From: Pseudochrobactrum asaccharolyticum | Lineage (GTDB): Bacteria > Pseudomonadota > Alphaproteobacteria > Rhizobiales > Rhizobiaceae | Direction of reading: 5' to 3' | DNA: 64,000 nt | Assembly (NCBI RefSeq): GCF_003314995.1 | Contig: NZ_QNRH01000002.1 | Coordinates: forward strand, 434,001-498,000 | Part shown: piece by piece, positions 29,262 through 39,814 of the stretch | Layout: each line of letters opens with the position of its first letter | How positions within the stretch are numbered: position 1 is the stretch's first letter | Notes under the pieces: generated by a model | The model's database searches: none | Seen by the model: only the letters and a program-made list of their open reading frames with translations | Told to the model about the DNA's origin: nothing | Position numbers and translations under genes: made by a program

Positions 29262-29293
29262 AAAATGGCCTCAGTAATGAGGCCATTTTTTTA
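29260..29293. terminator. bidirectional terminator between sugar kinase and pncB
   Basis: A perfect stem AAAAATGGCCTCA/TGAGGCCATTTTT with a 4-nt loop joins two convergent genes. It overlaps the last bases of pncB. Confidence 0.92.
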
Positions 29294-30595
29294 TACACGC
29301 ACTTCTTTGGCGACGCGATCTTCACCACCAAAAAACGCAATGTAGCGTTTCACCGCTTCCGGATCGCCGGTGGCTTTTGACGGATTGTCCGAGAGCTTCA
29401 CCGCCGGACGACCATTAGCGTCAATCACCTTACAGACCAGCGAAATCGCATCCAGACCGGATACATGCTGCGGTGCACAACCGGTGAAATCATTGGTGAG
29501 ATTGGTACCCCAACCGAAGCTCATCCGCACACGGCCTTCAAAGTGGCGATAGGTCTCCTCGATTGTATCGACATCCAGTGCATCGGAGAAAATCAGTAAC
29601 TTTTCACGCGGGTCTTTGCCTTTGGCCTTCCACCATTCGATAATCCGCTCCCCGCCCTCAATCGGCGGCGAGCTGTCAGGGCGGAAACCTGTCCAGTCGG
29701 CAACCCAGTCTGGTGCATCGCGCAGGAATGCTGTCGTGCCGAAAGCATCAGGCAGGACGATCAAAAGATTGCCACCATAATAACGGTTCCAGTCCTGCAA
29801 TACGCGATAAGGTGCCGAGCGCAGTTCTTCATCCGTATCGGCCATAGCCGCCAGCACCATCGGCAATTCATGGGCATTGGTGCCGAGCGCTTCCAGATCA
29901 GTATCCATCGCCAGAAGCACATTGCTGGTGCCGGTGAAAGCATCACCGATACCTTCTTTCAGCGCTTCCACACACCAGCGCTGCCAAAGGAACGAATGGC
30001 GGCGGCGGGTACCGAAATCAGAGATTTTCAAATCCGGCAATTGACGCAGGCGATCAACCTTGCCCCACATTTTGGCCTTGGCGCGGGCATACAGCACATC
30101 CAGCGCGAAAGGCCCGAGTGATTTCATTGCCGCACGGGAACGCAGCTCATTGATAATCGCCAGTGCAGGGATTTCCCACATTGTCGTATGCGTCCAAGGC
30201 CCGTGGAAATGCAGTTCATATTGTCCGTCGCGCCGTGTCAGCTCATATTCCGGCAACTGGAATGTGCTGAGCCATTGCAAAAACTCCGGCGTGAAAATCT
30301 GTTTGCGGCCATAGAAATTATTACCGGCCAGCCAGATCATTTCTTTTTTGGTCATCCGCAGAGAGCGGGCATGGTCAAGTTGCGCACGCAATTCGCCTTC
30401 ATCAATCTCATCCGCCAATCGCACAGTTTTAGAGCGATTGATCAGTGAGAAAGTGGCATTCACCTGCGGATAAAGTCCCCAGATCATTTGCAGCATCAGC
30501 AGCTTATAGAAATCCGTATCCAGCAAACTGCGGACAATCGGATCCAGCTTCCACGTATGGTTATAAACGCGCTGCGCAATATCTGTTCTGGTCAT
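29291..30595 (-). CDS. pncB: nicotinate phosphoribosyltransferase
   Basis: A 434-residue enzyme that condenses nicotinate with PRPP to give nicotinate mononucleotide in the NAD salvage (Preiss-Handler) route. Signatures are [17 protein letters not shown] at the N-terminus, [19 protein letters not shown] with the phosphorylatable-His region, GTSNVLLA, and the C-terminal [15 protein letters not shown] that binds the phosphoribosyl moiety. The length matches proteobacterial PncB. AAGGA lies 9 bases before the ATG. It is a single-gene unit. Confidence 0.97.
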   Translation of the reverse strand: MTRTDIAQRVYNHTWKLDPIVRSLLDTDFYKLLMLQMIWGLYPQVNATFSLINRSKTVRLADEIDEGELRAQLDHARSLRMTKKEMIWLAGNNFYGRKQIFTPEFLQWLSTFQLPEYELTRRDGQYELHFHGPWTHTTMWEIPALAIINELRSRAAMKSLGPFALDVLYARAKAKMWGKVDRLRQLPDLKISDFGTRRRHSFLWQRWCVEALKEGIGDAFTGTSNVLLAMDTDLEALGTNAHELPMVLAAMADTDEELRSAPYRVLQDWNRYYGGNLLIVLPDAFGTTAFLRDAPDWVADWTGFRPDSSPPIEGGERIIEWWKAKGKDPREKLLIFSDALDVDTIEETYRHFEGRVRMSFGWGTNLTNDFTGCAPQHVSGLDAISLVCKVIDANGRPAVKLSDNPSKATGDPEAVKRYIAFFGGEDRVAKEVRV

Positions 30596-30680
30596 GCCAG
30601 ATATCCTTATACCAGCTCAGTCAAGATTAAACTCAGCCTGAGCATTATTTGATTTGCTGACCATAAGCAGAATTCAGCAA

Positions 30681-30716
30681 AAATAAAGGGCGATGATTGC
30701 TCACCGCCCTTTATTT
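30681..30716 (-). terminator. terminator of the cyclic glucan synthetase gene
   Basis: A perfect 12-bp stem AAATAAAGGGCG/CGCCCTTTATTT with a 12-nt loop lies 21 bp beyond the cgs stop. Its AT-rich base gives T-rich tails in both directions. Confidence 0.85.
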
Positions 30717-30736
30717 AAAGTTCTGTCTGATCTGAC

Positions 30737-33700
30737 TTATTTCAGCTCAAGCACAATTTCGTGCTGTCCCTCCGTTGCCAGGACAATACCGACATCGCGT
30801 TTCTTCACCGCTTTACCATCGACTTTCAAACTGTCCCGACCGGCTTTATTGCGCACTGTGATTTTATACAGTGCCTCACCGTGGCGATAATGCAGCTCGA
30901 AACCATCCCAGTCTGACGGTAATACCGGATTGAGGAACAGGGCATTGCCGCGCTTGCTCAAACCGAGAATACCTTCTGTTGCTACACGATAGAACCAGCC
31001 GGCAGAACCGGTATACCATGTCCAGCCGCCCTGACCGCGACGTGGCTCAACGGAATAAATATCCGCTGCAATCACATAAGGCTCAACACGATAGGTCTCA
31101 GGATTTTCACCGTGATGCACCGGATTAATCAGTGAGAACAGCTTGTAAGCCTCATCACCACGACCGAGTTTGGTCAGAGCCATAATCGCCCATGTGGCAC
31201 CATGGGTATATTGCCCACCATTCTCACGCACACCGCGCGGATAGCCTTTGATATAACCCGGCTCATGTTCGGTCTTGTCAAATGGCGGGGTGAACAGGCG
31301 CAGCAGGCCGCCCTCTTCATCCAGCAAATGCTTTTCAAGTGAAGCCATGGCTTGGGTCGCACGCTGAGGATCAGCCACACCGGACAACACAGCCCAGCTC
31401 TGGGCAATCGCATCAATCTGACATTCGTCACTCAGGTGAGAACCAAGCGGTGCACCGTCATCGAAATAACCGCGACGATACCATTCACCGTCCCAGCCAT
31501 GCTCTTCCAATGCCTTGTTCAGAGCATCCAGATGGTTCTGCATGGCTTCCGCACGGCTCGTATCACCACGCGTAACGCTCAGCGGAATAAACTGCTGCAA
31601 TGTATAGCTCAGGAACCAGCCGAGCCAGACGCTCTCGCCTTTGCCTTCAACGCCAACAAGGTTCATACCGTCATTCCAGTCGCCGCCGAGGATCAACGGC
31701 AGACCGTGCTGGCCGGTGCGTTGCATGGCCAGTTCCAGCCCTTTCACGCAATGCTCATAGACCGTGTCGGTTTTGTCCGAGACCTCCGGCTGATAGAAAG
31801 CGTCATGTTCGTCCTCGCCCAGCGCACGGCCTTGCAGATAAGCAACTTCCTCATCAAGCACCGCCAGATCGCCGGTCACCTGGGTATAGAGCGTTGCCGC
31901 ATAGGACAGCCAAACCACATCATCGGAAATCAGTGTACGTACGCCTGCCCCCGTCACCGGCAGCCACCAATGCTGCACATCGCCTTCCGCAAACTGACGA
32001 CCGGCAACATTGAGCAACTGCTTGCGCGCCAAAAGCGGATCAAGCATCAGCAGCGACAGCGTATCCTGCAACTGATCGCGGAAACCATAGGCGCCGCTGG
32101 CCTGATAGAAAGCAGCACGTGCCAGAATACGCGAAGCCATACTCTGATAAGGCAGCCAGCGATTGACCATGAGGTCGAAAGAGCGATCCGGCGTTTTCAC
32201 CTGCAATGGCGCAGTAAAATCCTGCCATTGCTCAGAAGTGCGCACCAAAAGATCATCCATATCCAGACCACGACCATAGGTGATCAGCCCCTGTGCCGCC
32301 TCTTCATCTTTGGCGTTACCAAGAATGAAGAGAATGTCTTTGCTCTGCCCTGCACTCAGTTCCAGATCATAGCTCAAAGCCGCGCAAGGATCGCGTCCGG
32401 CCTCGACCGTACCTGATAGGGATTTACCCTGCATCACACAATCAGGTTCTGTCACAGAACCTGTGGCACCGATAAACTCCTGACGATCAGAGGTCACTGA
32501 TACCGGCAGAATATTGGCTGTCAGGAAAGCGACCTGACCTGCTTTGTCGGTGTGATAAGGATTGCGGACAAAGAGCGCACCCAATTCCTCGTCAAAACGC
32601 GGCACAATATAAGCGGCGTTTTTGGCACGGACATTGCCCAGTACCCATTCCGCATAATTATACAACCGCAGACGTTTCATTGACTGGCCGCGATTGACAA
32701 GACGCAGACGTGTCAGACGTACCGGTTTGTCCGGATCAACCGCCATTGTCAGTTCACAGAGTACATCGCCATGTTTAGACGTGAACGTGCTGAAGCCCTG
32801 ACCGTGATGTGCTTCATAGGTTACTTCCACATCGCGAATGACATTGGCCGTCGGAGCGAAGACCTTGCCGCTGTCACGATCCGCAATATAAAGCGCCTCA
32901 CCCGGAAGGTTGGAAACCGGATCATTCGACCATGGGGTCAGCTGATAATCACGGCTGTTACCGCTCCATGTGAAAGCGGAACCTTCCGCTGAAACATGGA
33001 AACCGAACTCCGCATTGGCAATCACATTGATCCACGGATGCGGCGTTGTGCGGTCACCATTGAGACGCACAACATAATTGCCACTCGTATCAAAACCGCC
33101 ATAGCTGTTCCAGAATTCCAGCCCGTCACCGGAAACCTGCTTGTCCGCTTTGAGCTGACGCGGTGCCACCCCCGGAAGCTTGACGACCTGCTCGTCATCT
33201 GTTTCTAAGGCGCGACGACGGCTCAGGCGCGGATCTGTGCTTTCAAGCTTGGTTTCCTTACGGCTTGCCAGATCAACCGAAATTTCCTGAATACGCTTGA
33301 GCTGTTCGGCCAGAGAACCGTTTTGTGCATGCATTACAATGCGTGCAGCGGCCAGCAGCGTATTATAGGACGCCTCGCTCATCTGATCACGACGTACAGT
33401 GAAGATATGCTGTTTTTGTCCCTGATGCTGCGAACGGACACGGAAGCTTTCCGTCAGCCATTCAACGGCACGCTGGGTATCCTGCGCATAGGAGAACGCC
33501 CGCTCATTGACCACAACCACATCAACGGTGAGACCTTTTTCACGCCAGTATTCCTGCGCTTTCAGCACACCACGCAGCACTTCAAGATCGGCTTCATTGT
33601 CAATCCGCAGCACGAAAATCGGATCATCGCCGGAAATCGACAATGGCCAGAGATCAGACTGCGCACCAAGACCAGCAGCAATCACTTCTGACGGCTGGCG

Positions 33701-36700
33701 CAAAGCTCGATCCGGATAGATCAGATAGGCAGCGGTTTTCTGGTAATCTGTCGCCTCAGCCGGTTTGATGCCGACGTGATGCAAACGCACCTGCGAACGT
33801 GTCCATGACAGCGTGTATTCGCGCGCGAAAGCCTCAGGGTAACGCAGAACTGCCGCTTTTTCTTCCAGATAAGAGCGCGAACCGCCTGCCAGTGTCCAGA
33901 ATACCAGCGACACTTTTTTATGCGCCGGAACACGGACACGGGTACGCAACGAGGCAACCGGATCAAGCACTGTGCCCTGACTGCCGGTAAACTTCATCTC
34001 CGGATCGAAAGCTGCCGGATTACGCAAAGTACGGCCACGGCCGATAAAGACGCGGCGGTCGGTTTCCGCTTCCGTCTCACGCACTGCACCCGACAAATCG
34101 GTCACGAAATGCGCCACATGCACTTCCGTGTCTGACGGTGCGCGTTTGCGCCGCTTGGCATAAATCGTGGTGCCGTCCGGTGCGATTTCCGTTTCAACAA
34201 ACATCTTGGCGAAAGCCGGATGTGCATCATCCGTATCCGGATTATTCAGCACCAGTTCCGCATAGGATGTGACCTCGATTACACGGTCGCGCGTGCTGGT
34301 ATTGATAATATCAATCCGGCGTCCTTCGCCATCGGCATCGGTGGTGACAATGGTTTCCACCACAGTTTTGATATCGCCGGAAGTTTTGTAGAACTCAGCC
34401 TTATCTTCCGTGAACACCGTCTTTGTCTCTGTTTCCAGATGACGCGACGGCTCACCGGTTGCCGACCACCAGCGCCCGCTCTCGACATCACGCAGGAACA
34501 GGAAGCTGCCCTGCATCCCTTCCGATGCATCCGGCTGGAAGCGGGTAATCGCCAGATCATGCCAGCGGCTGTAACCATTACCGGCAGCCGTCAGCATCAG
34601 CGAATACTGGCCATTGGACATCAGATGCACACTGCGCGGTGCCTTCAGCGGCTCTTCGATAATGCGCATCGGCGCTTCATCAAAGGCACCACTGTCCACG
34701 CGCATCGGATTTTCCGTCTTGGCATAAACCATCGGAATTTCACGCGGTGCTTTTTCCTGCAACAGCAGTTCAGCCGCTTCAATCACCGGATCAGAGTGGA
34801 AACGGCTGCGCATACGACCGTCAAAAATCACATTATTGACCGCGATAATCGACATGCCATGGTGATGCGCATAATAGTTTTTCACCACAGCGCATTTTTC
34901 ACCTTCGCGCACACGAGACGGGGTGAAATCCACGGCATCGTGGAAGCCGTAGCGTCCCAAAGCGCCAAGCTTCTGCAAGGTCTTCAGGTTAGAAACCGCA
35001 TCAGCCGGACGATATTGCGAAGCCAAAAGGCTCGCATAAGGCGCGATCACTGCATTGCGTGACAGACCGCGCTGCAGACCCAGTTTCGGCACACCGAAAT
35101 TGGAATATTGATAATTCATCTGCGGATCGCGGGCATTATAGGCCGCTTCCGATATGCCCCAAGGCAAGCCGCGCGAGGTCGCATATTCGATCTGACGCTG
35201 CACAACCAGCTTGTTGGTCTGATCGAGAAGCGAGCCAAGCGGTTCGTTCATCACCAATGGCGGCATCAGATATTCAAACATCGAGCCTGACCAGGACAGC
35301 AGAGCGCCTTTCCAGCCAACCGGCACCAGCAGACGGCCAAGTTTGAACCAATGTTCTACCGGCACATCGCCCTTGGCAATGGCAAACAGGCTGGCAAGAC
35401 GGGCTTCCGAAGCCAGAAGATCGTAGCAGCTCTCATCCAGTTCGTTTTCCTGAACGCGGAAACCGATCGACAGCAAACGGCGTTCTTTGCGCTCAAGGAA
35501 ACCGAATTCCATATCGAAGGCCAGCTGGCGGGCGCGGCTGGCAAGGCTCTGCAACTGCAGACGCAGTTCCTCAGCATTATGCTCGCCGATCGCATCATCC
35601 GTATGGGCTTTACAGGTTTCGACCAGTGTACGCGCCCATTCCAGCGCTTCCTGCGACTGAGTGGTTTCCAGCTCGCCATCCAGTTCCAGCGCCAGCTTTT
35701 CAATATCCTTGGCGAAGAGCGAAATATTGATAGTGCGGAAGGATGCTGTCTCCGGTTCTTCGCGGAAAGAGCGCACGGCACGGCGGAAATTGGCAATCCG
35801 TTCTTCCAAGCGGCGACGCAGTGGTCGCAGAATACGGCGATCATCCGGAATGGCAGCAATTGCCTCTTCCAGAATGTCGTTAACGTCGAGAATGCCTTCA
35901 AAATCGCCCTGCAAATAGACGGATGGTGCCTGCGCCCATTCTTCCAAAGCCGAAGACAGTGTAACCAGATGACCGGCCAGATTGCCGCTATCCACCGCCG
36001 ATACATAAAGCGGCTGCAATGGTTTCAGCGTATCAGTCTCATACCAATTATAAAGATGGCCGCGGAATTTCTCCATCTTCTCCATCGTATCCAGCGTCAG
36101 GCCGATACGGGTCAGCGTATCGTTGAAGCTGATCCAGCCGAAATCACGGGCAGAAATGATGGAGAGGAAATAGACACCGATATTGGTCGGGGATGTACGC
36201 ATCGCCACAATACCCACCGGATCTTCCTGATAGTTGTCCGGCGGCAGATGGTTGCCTTCCTCATTGGTAAAGGCTTCGAAATAGCGCCATGTACGGCGGG
36301 CATAGCGGCGCAGATCGCCTTTATCGCTGGAGCGGACTTCCAGCGTATCTTGCGGTTTGGCCGAGCGGCTCACTGCCCATGCAATCCACGGCGAGGCAAT
36401 CCAGATCACGGCAAAAGGCACAGCAATCAGCACCGCTTTGCTGCCAAACAATACCGGCGCCAAGAAAGCCAATGCGCCGATAAGCAGCGACGGCCACATC
36501 AGGCGCACATAGAAATCCAGCGTATCAGAAGATTTCATCTGCGCGGCTGCACGCCATGCCAGAAGATAGCGGCGCGAGACAAACAGACGGTAGAAGGTGC
36601 GGACAATCGCATCGCCCATCAGCGTCGCGCTATGAGCAATGAAACTCAAACGCAGCGCCATATCCGCAAAAGCCAGCGTCACATCGGTAAGAACCGACTG

Positions 36701-39358
36701 GGCATGGCCTTTCAGCGAATAGTCCATATTCACCGGAATAAGATTGGTGACGATACCGAAAATCATCGGCACGAACATCGCCAAAATCAGGAACAGCTGC
36801 CAGATGGTGGCAACTCCGAACGGTAGCAAACACCAGCCGGCAAAAGATGCAATCACCCACATAATCGGGTTGAGCGAACGGCGCAGGTTATCGGCCATTT
36901 TCCAGCGGGTGACATTGCTGACACCTTTGCCGGTTGAAAACAGGAATGGCAGCAACTGCCAGTCACCACGCGCCCAGCGGTGATGACGGGAAATATCGAC
37001 ATTATAGCCGGTCGGGTAATCTTCCACGACCTCGACATCGCTGGCAAGCGCACAACGGGCATAGCCGCCTTCGAGCAGATCGTGGCTGAGAACTGTATTT
37101 TCCTCAATCTTGCCCTGCATCACCCGTTCAAAGGCATCCACATCATAGAGACCTTTACCGGTGAAAGTACCTTCACCCAGCAAGTCCTGATAAACATCGG
37201 AAACCGCAAAGACGTAAGGATCAATACCGCGATTGGCGGAGAAGACGCGCTGCAGGAATGATGCGTCATCGCCGGTGGTCAGCGATGGGGTCACGCGCGG
37301 CTGCAAAATACCGTAACCGCTGGTAATACGACCGGTTTTCTCATCAAAGACCGGATGATTGAGCGGATGCGACAGCTTACCGACCAGATTGGTCACCGAT
37401 TGCGGTGTCAGACGGGTGTCAGAATCCAGTGTCATCACATAGCGGATATCGCGCGGCAGCGGCACATCCGTCGGGAAAAAACTGGTATCATGATCGCCGC
37501 GCAGCAGCAGGTTCAGCTCATGCAGCTTACCGCGCTTGCGCTCCCAGCCCATCCAGCTTCCCTGTGACGGATTGTAAAGACGGCGACGATGCAGGAAGAA
37601 GAAACGCGCTGCGCCTTCACCCGCATAATGCGCATTGAGCCGGGCTACTTCCTCGCGGGCATAGTCCAGCACTTCCATATCGGCAGGCGTGACTTCAACA
37701 TTGCTGTCTGTCCAGTCACTGACAATCGCAAAATAGACCTCGCCCCGCGGATTGGTCAGATAATGCACTTCGAGATTACGGATATGTTCATCCACGCTGT
37801 CGCGTGAATTGATCAGTGTCGGAACCGCCACCAGTGTGCGTGCATCAGCAGGCAGACCATCGCGATATTCATAACCGACCAGACGGTTCGGCTGCACGAA
37901 CCACGGCACCAGCGAGTTGAACAGGCCAAGCGATGCTTCATAAGCAGGGAAAAGCGCGAGAATGGTGAAGAGCAGCTGTTCGCTCTCATTAAAGCCGATA
38001 CGCCCCATGCAGATATAGATCAGTGCCAGCAGACCAATGGTCATTGCCCAGACCGGTACGGCAATGCCCAGCAATCCAAGACCGCGATACCAGCGCAGCA
38101 GACGGGTCGACAACGGCGGTTTATAACCGCAAACCTGTTCCAGTTCCGTGCGGGCGTTACCGCTCAGATAATAGGCAATGGCACCGCTCTGCTCACGCTC
38201 GGTGATTTTATGCTCACGCACGGATTTTTCACGGGCAAGCTTCAGTGCCGTATTGGTCACCTCAATTTCCGTCATCAGGGAATTGCGGGCGATCTTTTCA
38301 ATGGTCACGCGATAGCTGTTACGCGAGGCGAAATCGAGATCTTCGAAATCGCTGTTCTCGCGCAGGATCGCATCCATAATGCTGACGGTTTCAACCCATG
38401 AGGTCCAGTCCACATCATCAATGGTTTTGAGCGAGCGGATAATATTACCCATAGTCATGCCACCGGTGGACTGGCGGGCATGTTCCTCAACGATGACCTC
38501 TTCAACATCGTGGCCGCTTGCTTCAAGCTGCGCTTCGAGCCACTCGATAGCAGGGCCTGTCGCGGTTGAAGAGCTGCGCAAACGATAGAGCAGATGGGTG
38601 GCGAAAGTGCCGTCCCGTGCCGGTTCGCTATATTCTGTCAGAATGGACTGCAGCTCTTCCGGTGAAGAGGTCACGACAATCTTATCAGCCACACGATTGG
38701 CGAAGTTGCGCATCGCACGGGCGCGCTCAACACGCAGCGCCAAACGGCGGGCATTCTCCACCAGCATGAAGCGGATAACTGACGGCAGCGCCCATAATTC
38801 ACCGATACGCAGCGGCTCCACACTCTGGAAACCGTCGATCAGTGCTTTCAGGCTTTTCAGTGAGAAATTGCTGTCGCTATGCGCAACATAGAGCCATGCC
38901 AGTGCGAAAACCCGTGGCAGACTTTGTGCCTTCTCTTCCTTAGCGGCGTTTTGGGCTGTGGCACCATCCGGATGAATATTGGCAGCCAGCGGCAGCTGGC
39001 GCAAAAATTTGTCAGGCAAATCGCGGCGTGTCTGCTGCATGCTTTTATCGACAACGTAATAATTGTCGAGCAGCCACTGAGCAGCGGGGGTGATGGTCTC
39101 GCCATTGCGTGACGCTGCATCGGAGGAGCGATAAGCATGCAGGATCAGCCCGGCATTTTCTGCCAGTCGTTTGTTAAAATCAAAAACCTCATAATCAGGC
39201 AGGCGCACGGCTTCATTGCGAGCCAGCGCCGCAGCGAGCAGCTGTAATTCTTCAGGTGTTTTATAATGCCCCCTGATTGGCAAAGGCAGCACCGGCAAAA
39301 GACGGTCAGCAGCAGGGCGGGAAAACAACGACGAAAGAGAGAAAGACAAAGCCGGCAT
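30737..39358 (-). CDS. cyclic beta-1,2-glucan synthetase (NdvB/ChvB/Cgs)
   Basis: A 2873-residue inner-membrane enzyme, matching the roughly 2850-residue NdvB/ChvB/Cgs family. It starts chains on itself, elongates beta-1,2-glucan from UDP-glucose, controls length by phosphorolysis and cyclises the product. Order seen: a long cytoplasmic N-terminus, membrane helices (LLGIAVPVWAMTIGLLALIYICMG near 440), a GT84-type glycosyltransferase core with SDWTDS, MTLDSDTRLTP and the RHHRWARGDWQLLPF signature, more helices (GWCLLPFGVATIWQLF), then two large GH94-related halves. The phosphorylase module ends with ILGGDWNDGMN, SWAVLSGVAD and WTWYTGSAGWFYR. Periplasmic cyclic glucans serve osmoadaptation and host interaction in Brucella and rhizobia. 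No exporter gene (ndvA/cgt) is adjacent. Confidence 0.97.
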   Translation of the reverse strand: MPALSFSLSSLFSRPAADRLLPVLPLPIRGHYKTPEELQLLAAALARNEAVRLPDYEVFDFNKRLAENAGLILHAYRSSDAASRNGETITPAAQWLLDNYYVVDKSMQQTRRDLPDKFLRQLPLAANIHPDGATAQNAAKEEKAQSLPRVFALAWLYVAHSDSNFSLKSLKALIDGFQSVEPLRIGELWALPSVIRFMLVENARRLALRVERARAMRNFANRVADKIVVTSSPEELQSILTEYSEPARDGTFATHLLYRLRSSSTATGPAIEWLEAQLEASGHDVEEVIVEEHARQSTGGMTMGNIIRSLKTIDDVDWTSWVETVSIMDAILRENSDFEDLDFASRNSYRVTIEKIARNSLMTEIEVTNTALKLAREKSVREHKITEREQSGAIAYYLSGNARTELEQVCGYKPPLSTRLLRWYRGLGLLGIAVPVWAMTIGLLALIYICMGRIGFNESEQLLFTILALFPAYEASLGLFNSLVPWFVQPNRLVGYEYRDGLPADARTLVAVPTLINSRDSVDEHIRNLEVHYLTNPRGEVYFAIVSDWTDSNVEVTPADMEVLDYAREEVARLNAHYAGEGAARFFFLHRRRLYNPSQGSWMGWERKRGKLHELNLLLRGDHDTSFFPTDVPLPRDIRYVMTLDSDTRLTPQSVTNLVGKLSHPLNHPVFDEKTGRITSGYGILQPRVTPSLTTGDDASFLQRVFSANRGIDPYVFAVSDVYQDLLGEGTFTGKGLYDVDAFERVMQGKIEENTVLSHDLLEGGYARCALASDVEVVEDYPTGYNVDISRHHRWARGDWQLLPFLFSTGKGVSNVTRWKMADNLRRSLNPIMWVIASFAGWCLLPFGVATIWQLFLILAMFVPMIFGIVTNLIPVNMDYSLKGHAQSVLTDVTLAFADMALRLSFIAHSATLMGDAIVRTFYRLFVSRRYLLAWRAAAQMKSSDTLDFYVRLMWPSLLIGALAFLAPVLFGSKAVLIAVPFAVIWIASPWIAWAVSRSAKPQDTLEVRSSDKGDLRRYARRTWRYFEAFTNEEGNHLPPDNYQEDPVGIVAMRTSPTNIGVYFLSIISARDFGWISFNDTLTRIGLTLDTMEKMEKFRGHLYNWYETDTLKPLQPLYVSAVDSGNLAGHLVTLSSALEEWAQAPSVYLQGDFEGILDVNDILEEAIAAIPDDRRILRPLRRRLEERIANFRRAVRSFREEPETASFRTINISLFAKDIEKLALELDGELETTQSQEALEWARTLVETCKAHTDDAIGEHNAEELRLQLQSLASRARQLAFDMEFGFLERKERRLLSIGFRVQENELDESCYDLLASEARLASLFAIAKGDVPVEHWFKLGRLLVPVGWKGALLSWSGSMFEYLMPPLVMNEPLGSLLDQTNKLVVQRQIEYATSRGLPWGISEAAYNARDPQMNYQYSNFGVPKLGLQRGLSRNAVIAPYASLLASQYRPADAVSNLKTLQKLGALGRYGFHDAVDFTPSRVREGEKCAVVKNYYAHHHGMSIIAVNNVIFDGRMRSRFHSDPVIEAAELLLQEKAPREIPMVYAKTENPMRVDSGAFDEAPMRIIEEPLKAPRSVHLMSNGQYSLMLTAAGNGYSRWHDLAITRFQPDASEGMQGSFLFLRDVESGRWWSATGEPSRHLETETKTVFTEDKAEFYKTSGDIKTVVETIVTTDADGEGRRIDIINTSTRDRVIEVTSYAELVLNNPDTDDAHPAFAKMFVETEIAPDGTTIYAKRRKRAPSDTEVHVAHFVTDLSGAVRETEAETDRRVFIGRGRTLRNPAAFDPEMKFTGSQGTVLDPVASLRTRVRVPAHKKVSLVFWTLAGGSRSYLEEKAAVLRYPEAFAREYTLSWTRSQVRLHHVGIKPAEATDYQKTAAYLIYPDRALRQPSEVIAAGLGAQSDLWPLSISGDDPIFVLRIDNEADLEVLRGVLKAQEYWREKGLTVDVVVVNERAFSYAQDTQRAVEWLTESFRVRSQHQGQKQHIFTVRRDQMSEASYNTLLAAARIVMHAQNGSLAEQLKRIQEISVDLASRKETKLESTDPRLSRRRALETDDEQVVKLPGVAPRQLKADKQVSGDGLEFWNSYGGFDTSGNYVVRLNGDRTTPHPWINVIANAEFGFHVSAEGSAFTWSGNSRDYQLTPWSNDPVSNLPGEALYIADRDSGKVFAPTANVIRDVEVTYEAHHGQGFSTFTSKHGDVLCELTMAVDPDKPVRLTRLRLVNRGQSMKRLRLYNYAEWVLGNVRAKNAAYIVPRFDEELGALFVRNPYHTDKAGQVAFLTANILPVSVTSDRQEFIGATGSVTEPDCVMQGKSLSGTVEAGRDPCAALSYDLELSAGQSKDILFILGNAKDEEAAQGLITYGRGLDMDDLLVRTSEQWQDFTAPLQVKTPDRSFDLMVNRWLPYQSMASRILARAAFYQASGAYGFRDQLQDTLSLLMLDPLLARKQLLNVAGRQFAEGDVQHWWLPVTGAGVRTLISDDVVWLSYAATLYTQVTGDLAVLDEEVAYLQGRALGEDEHDAFYQPEVSDKTDTVYEHCVKGLELAMQRTGQHGLPLILGGDWNDGMNLVGVEGKGESVWLGWFLSYTLQQFIPLSVTRGDTSRAEAMQNHLDALNKALEEHGWDGEWYRRGYFDDGAPLGSHLSDECQIDAIAQSWAVLSGVADPQRATQAMASLEKHLLDEEGGLLRLFTPPFDKTEHEPGYIKGYPRGVRENGGQYTHGATWAIMALTKLGRGDEAYKLFSLINPVHHGENPETYRVEPYVIAADIYSVEPRRGQGGWTWYTGSAGWFYRVATEGILGLSKRGNALFLNPVLPSDWDGFELHYRHGEALYKITVRNKAGRDSLKVDGKAVKKRDVGIVLATEGQHEIVLELK

Positions 39359-39814
39359 ATGCCTTTTACAGCCTTTTATAAGATTTAAGTTCCGCTACGG
39401 ACAGTCAGATTGTTCAAGCCCGCAAACACATGCTTCAGATCGCGTGAATTGCATGAGGATTCACGTATAATCGTTGGTGTTAAACAGTTATGACCAAATT
39501 ACGTCCGCAGCTCATGCCATGATCGAATTTGGTGAAATCGCAAAGCACAAATCATGGCTGATTTTAACTTTACGTTATAAAAATCAACGGACTACCCTCT
39601 GCAATTTGCACTCAGGAATTGCGCGAGCCCGAGCAAAGCGGGTGCAGCACGCTTTGATATAATGTCAGAGGGTGAAAAAAGTTGCCTGACCGCACTTTAA
39701 ACGGATTAAATTATTTTGAAAGTCCTGCCCCATAATAAAGTAAAACACCGGATATCCGGCCTCAAATTCAGGCTCACATCCGGCGCTCAACAGAATCATT
39801 TTCTGAACTGATTT
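39359..39814. other. intergenic region between cgs and cysA
   Basis: No believable gene in 456 bp. A 62-codon frame at 39474-39662 has neither a ribosome binding site nor protein-like composition. The minus strand should carry the cgs promoter and the cysA 3' end. It holds a CGTGAAT/ATTCACG inverted repeat (39443-39465), the structured segment at 39594-39673, and GCCGGATGTGAGCC...GGCCGGATATCCGG palindromic sequence (39748-39783), which may end the cys transcript. Confidence 0.55.
39594..39673. repeat. inverted-repeat-bounded structured segment upstream of cgs
   Basis: ACCCTCTG (39594-39601) and CAGAGGGT (39666-39673) are perfect 8-bp inverted ends. Inside are GCAATT/AATTGC (39601-39606 with 39617-39622) and CCCG/CGGG (39628-39631 with 39639-39642). 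The layout suggests a multi-branch hairpin of about 80 nt, either a small dispersed element or a structured leader of the cgs mRNA. Not recognised. Confidence 0.4.

Noticed and set aside
35351-36826. 491-codon plus-strand frame inside the glucan synthetase gene
   Set aside because: Antisense shadow of a well-supported protein; rich in Arg/Gln/His with no domain or ribosome binding site.
39474-39662. 62-codon plus-strand frame upstream of cgs
   Set aside because: No ribosome binding site, ordinary intergenic composition, overlaps the structured segment.
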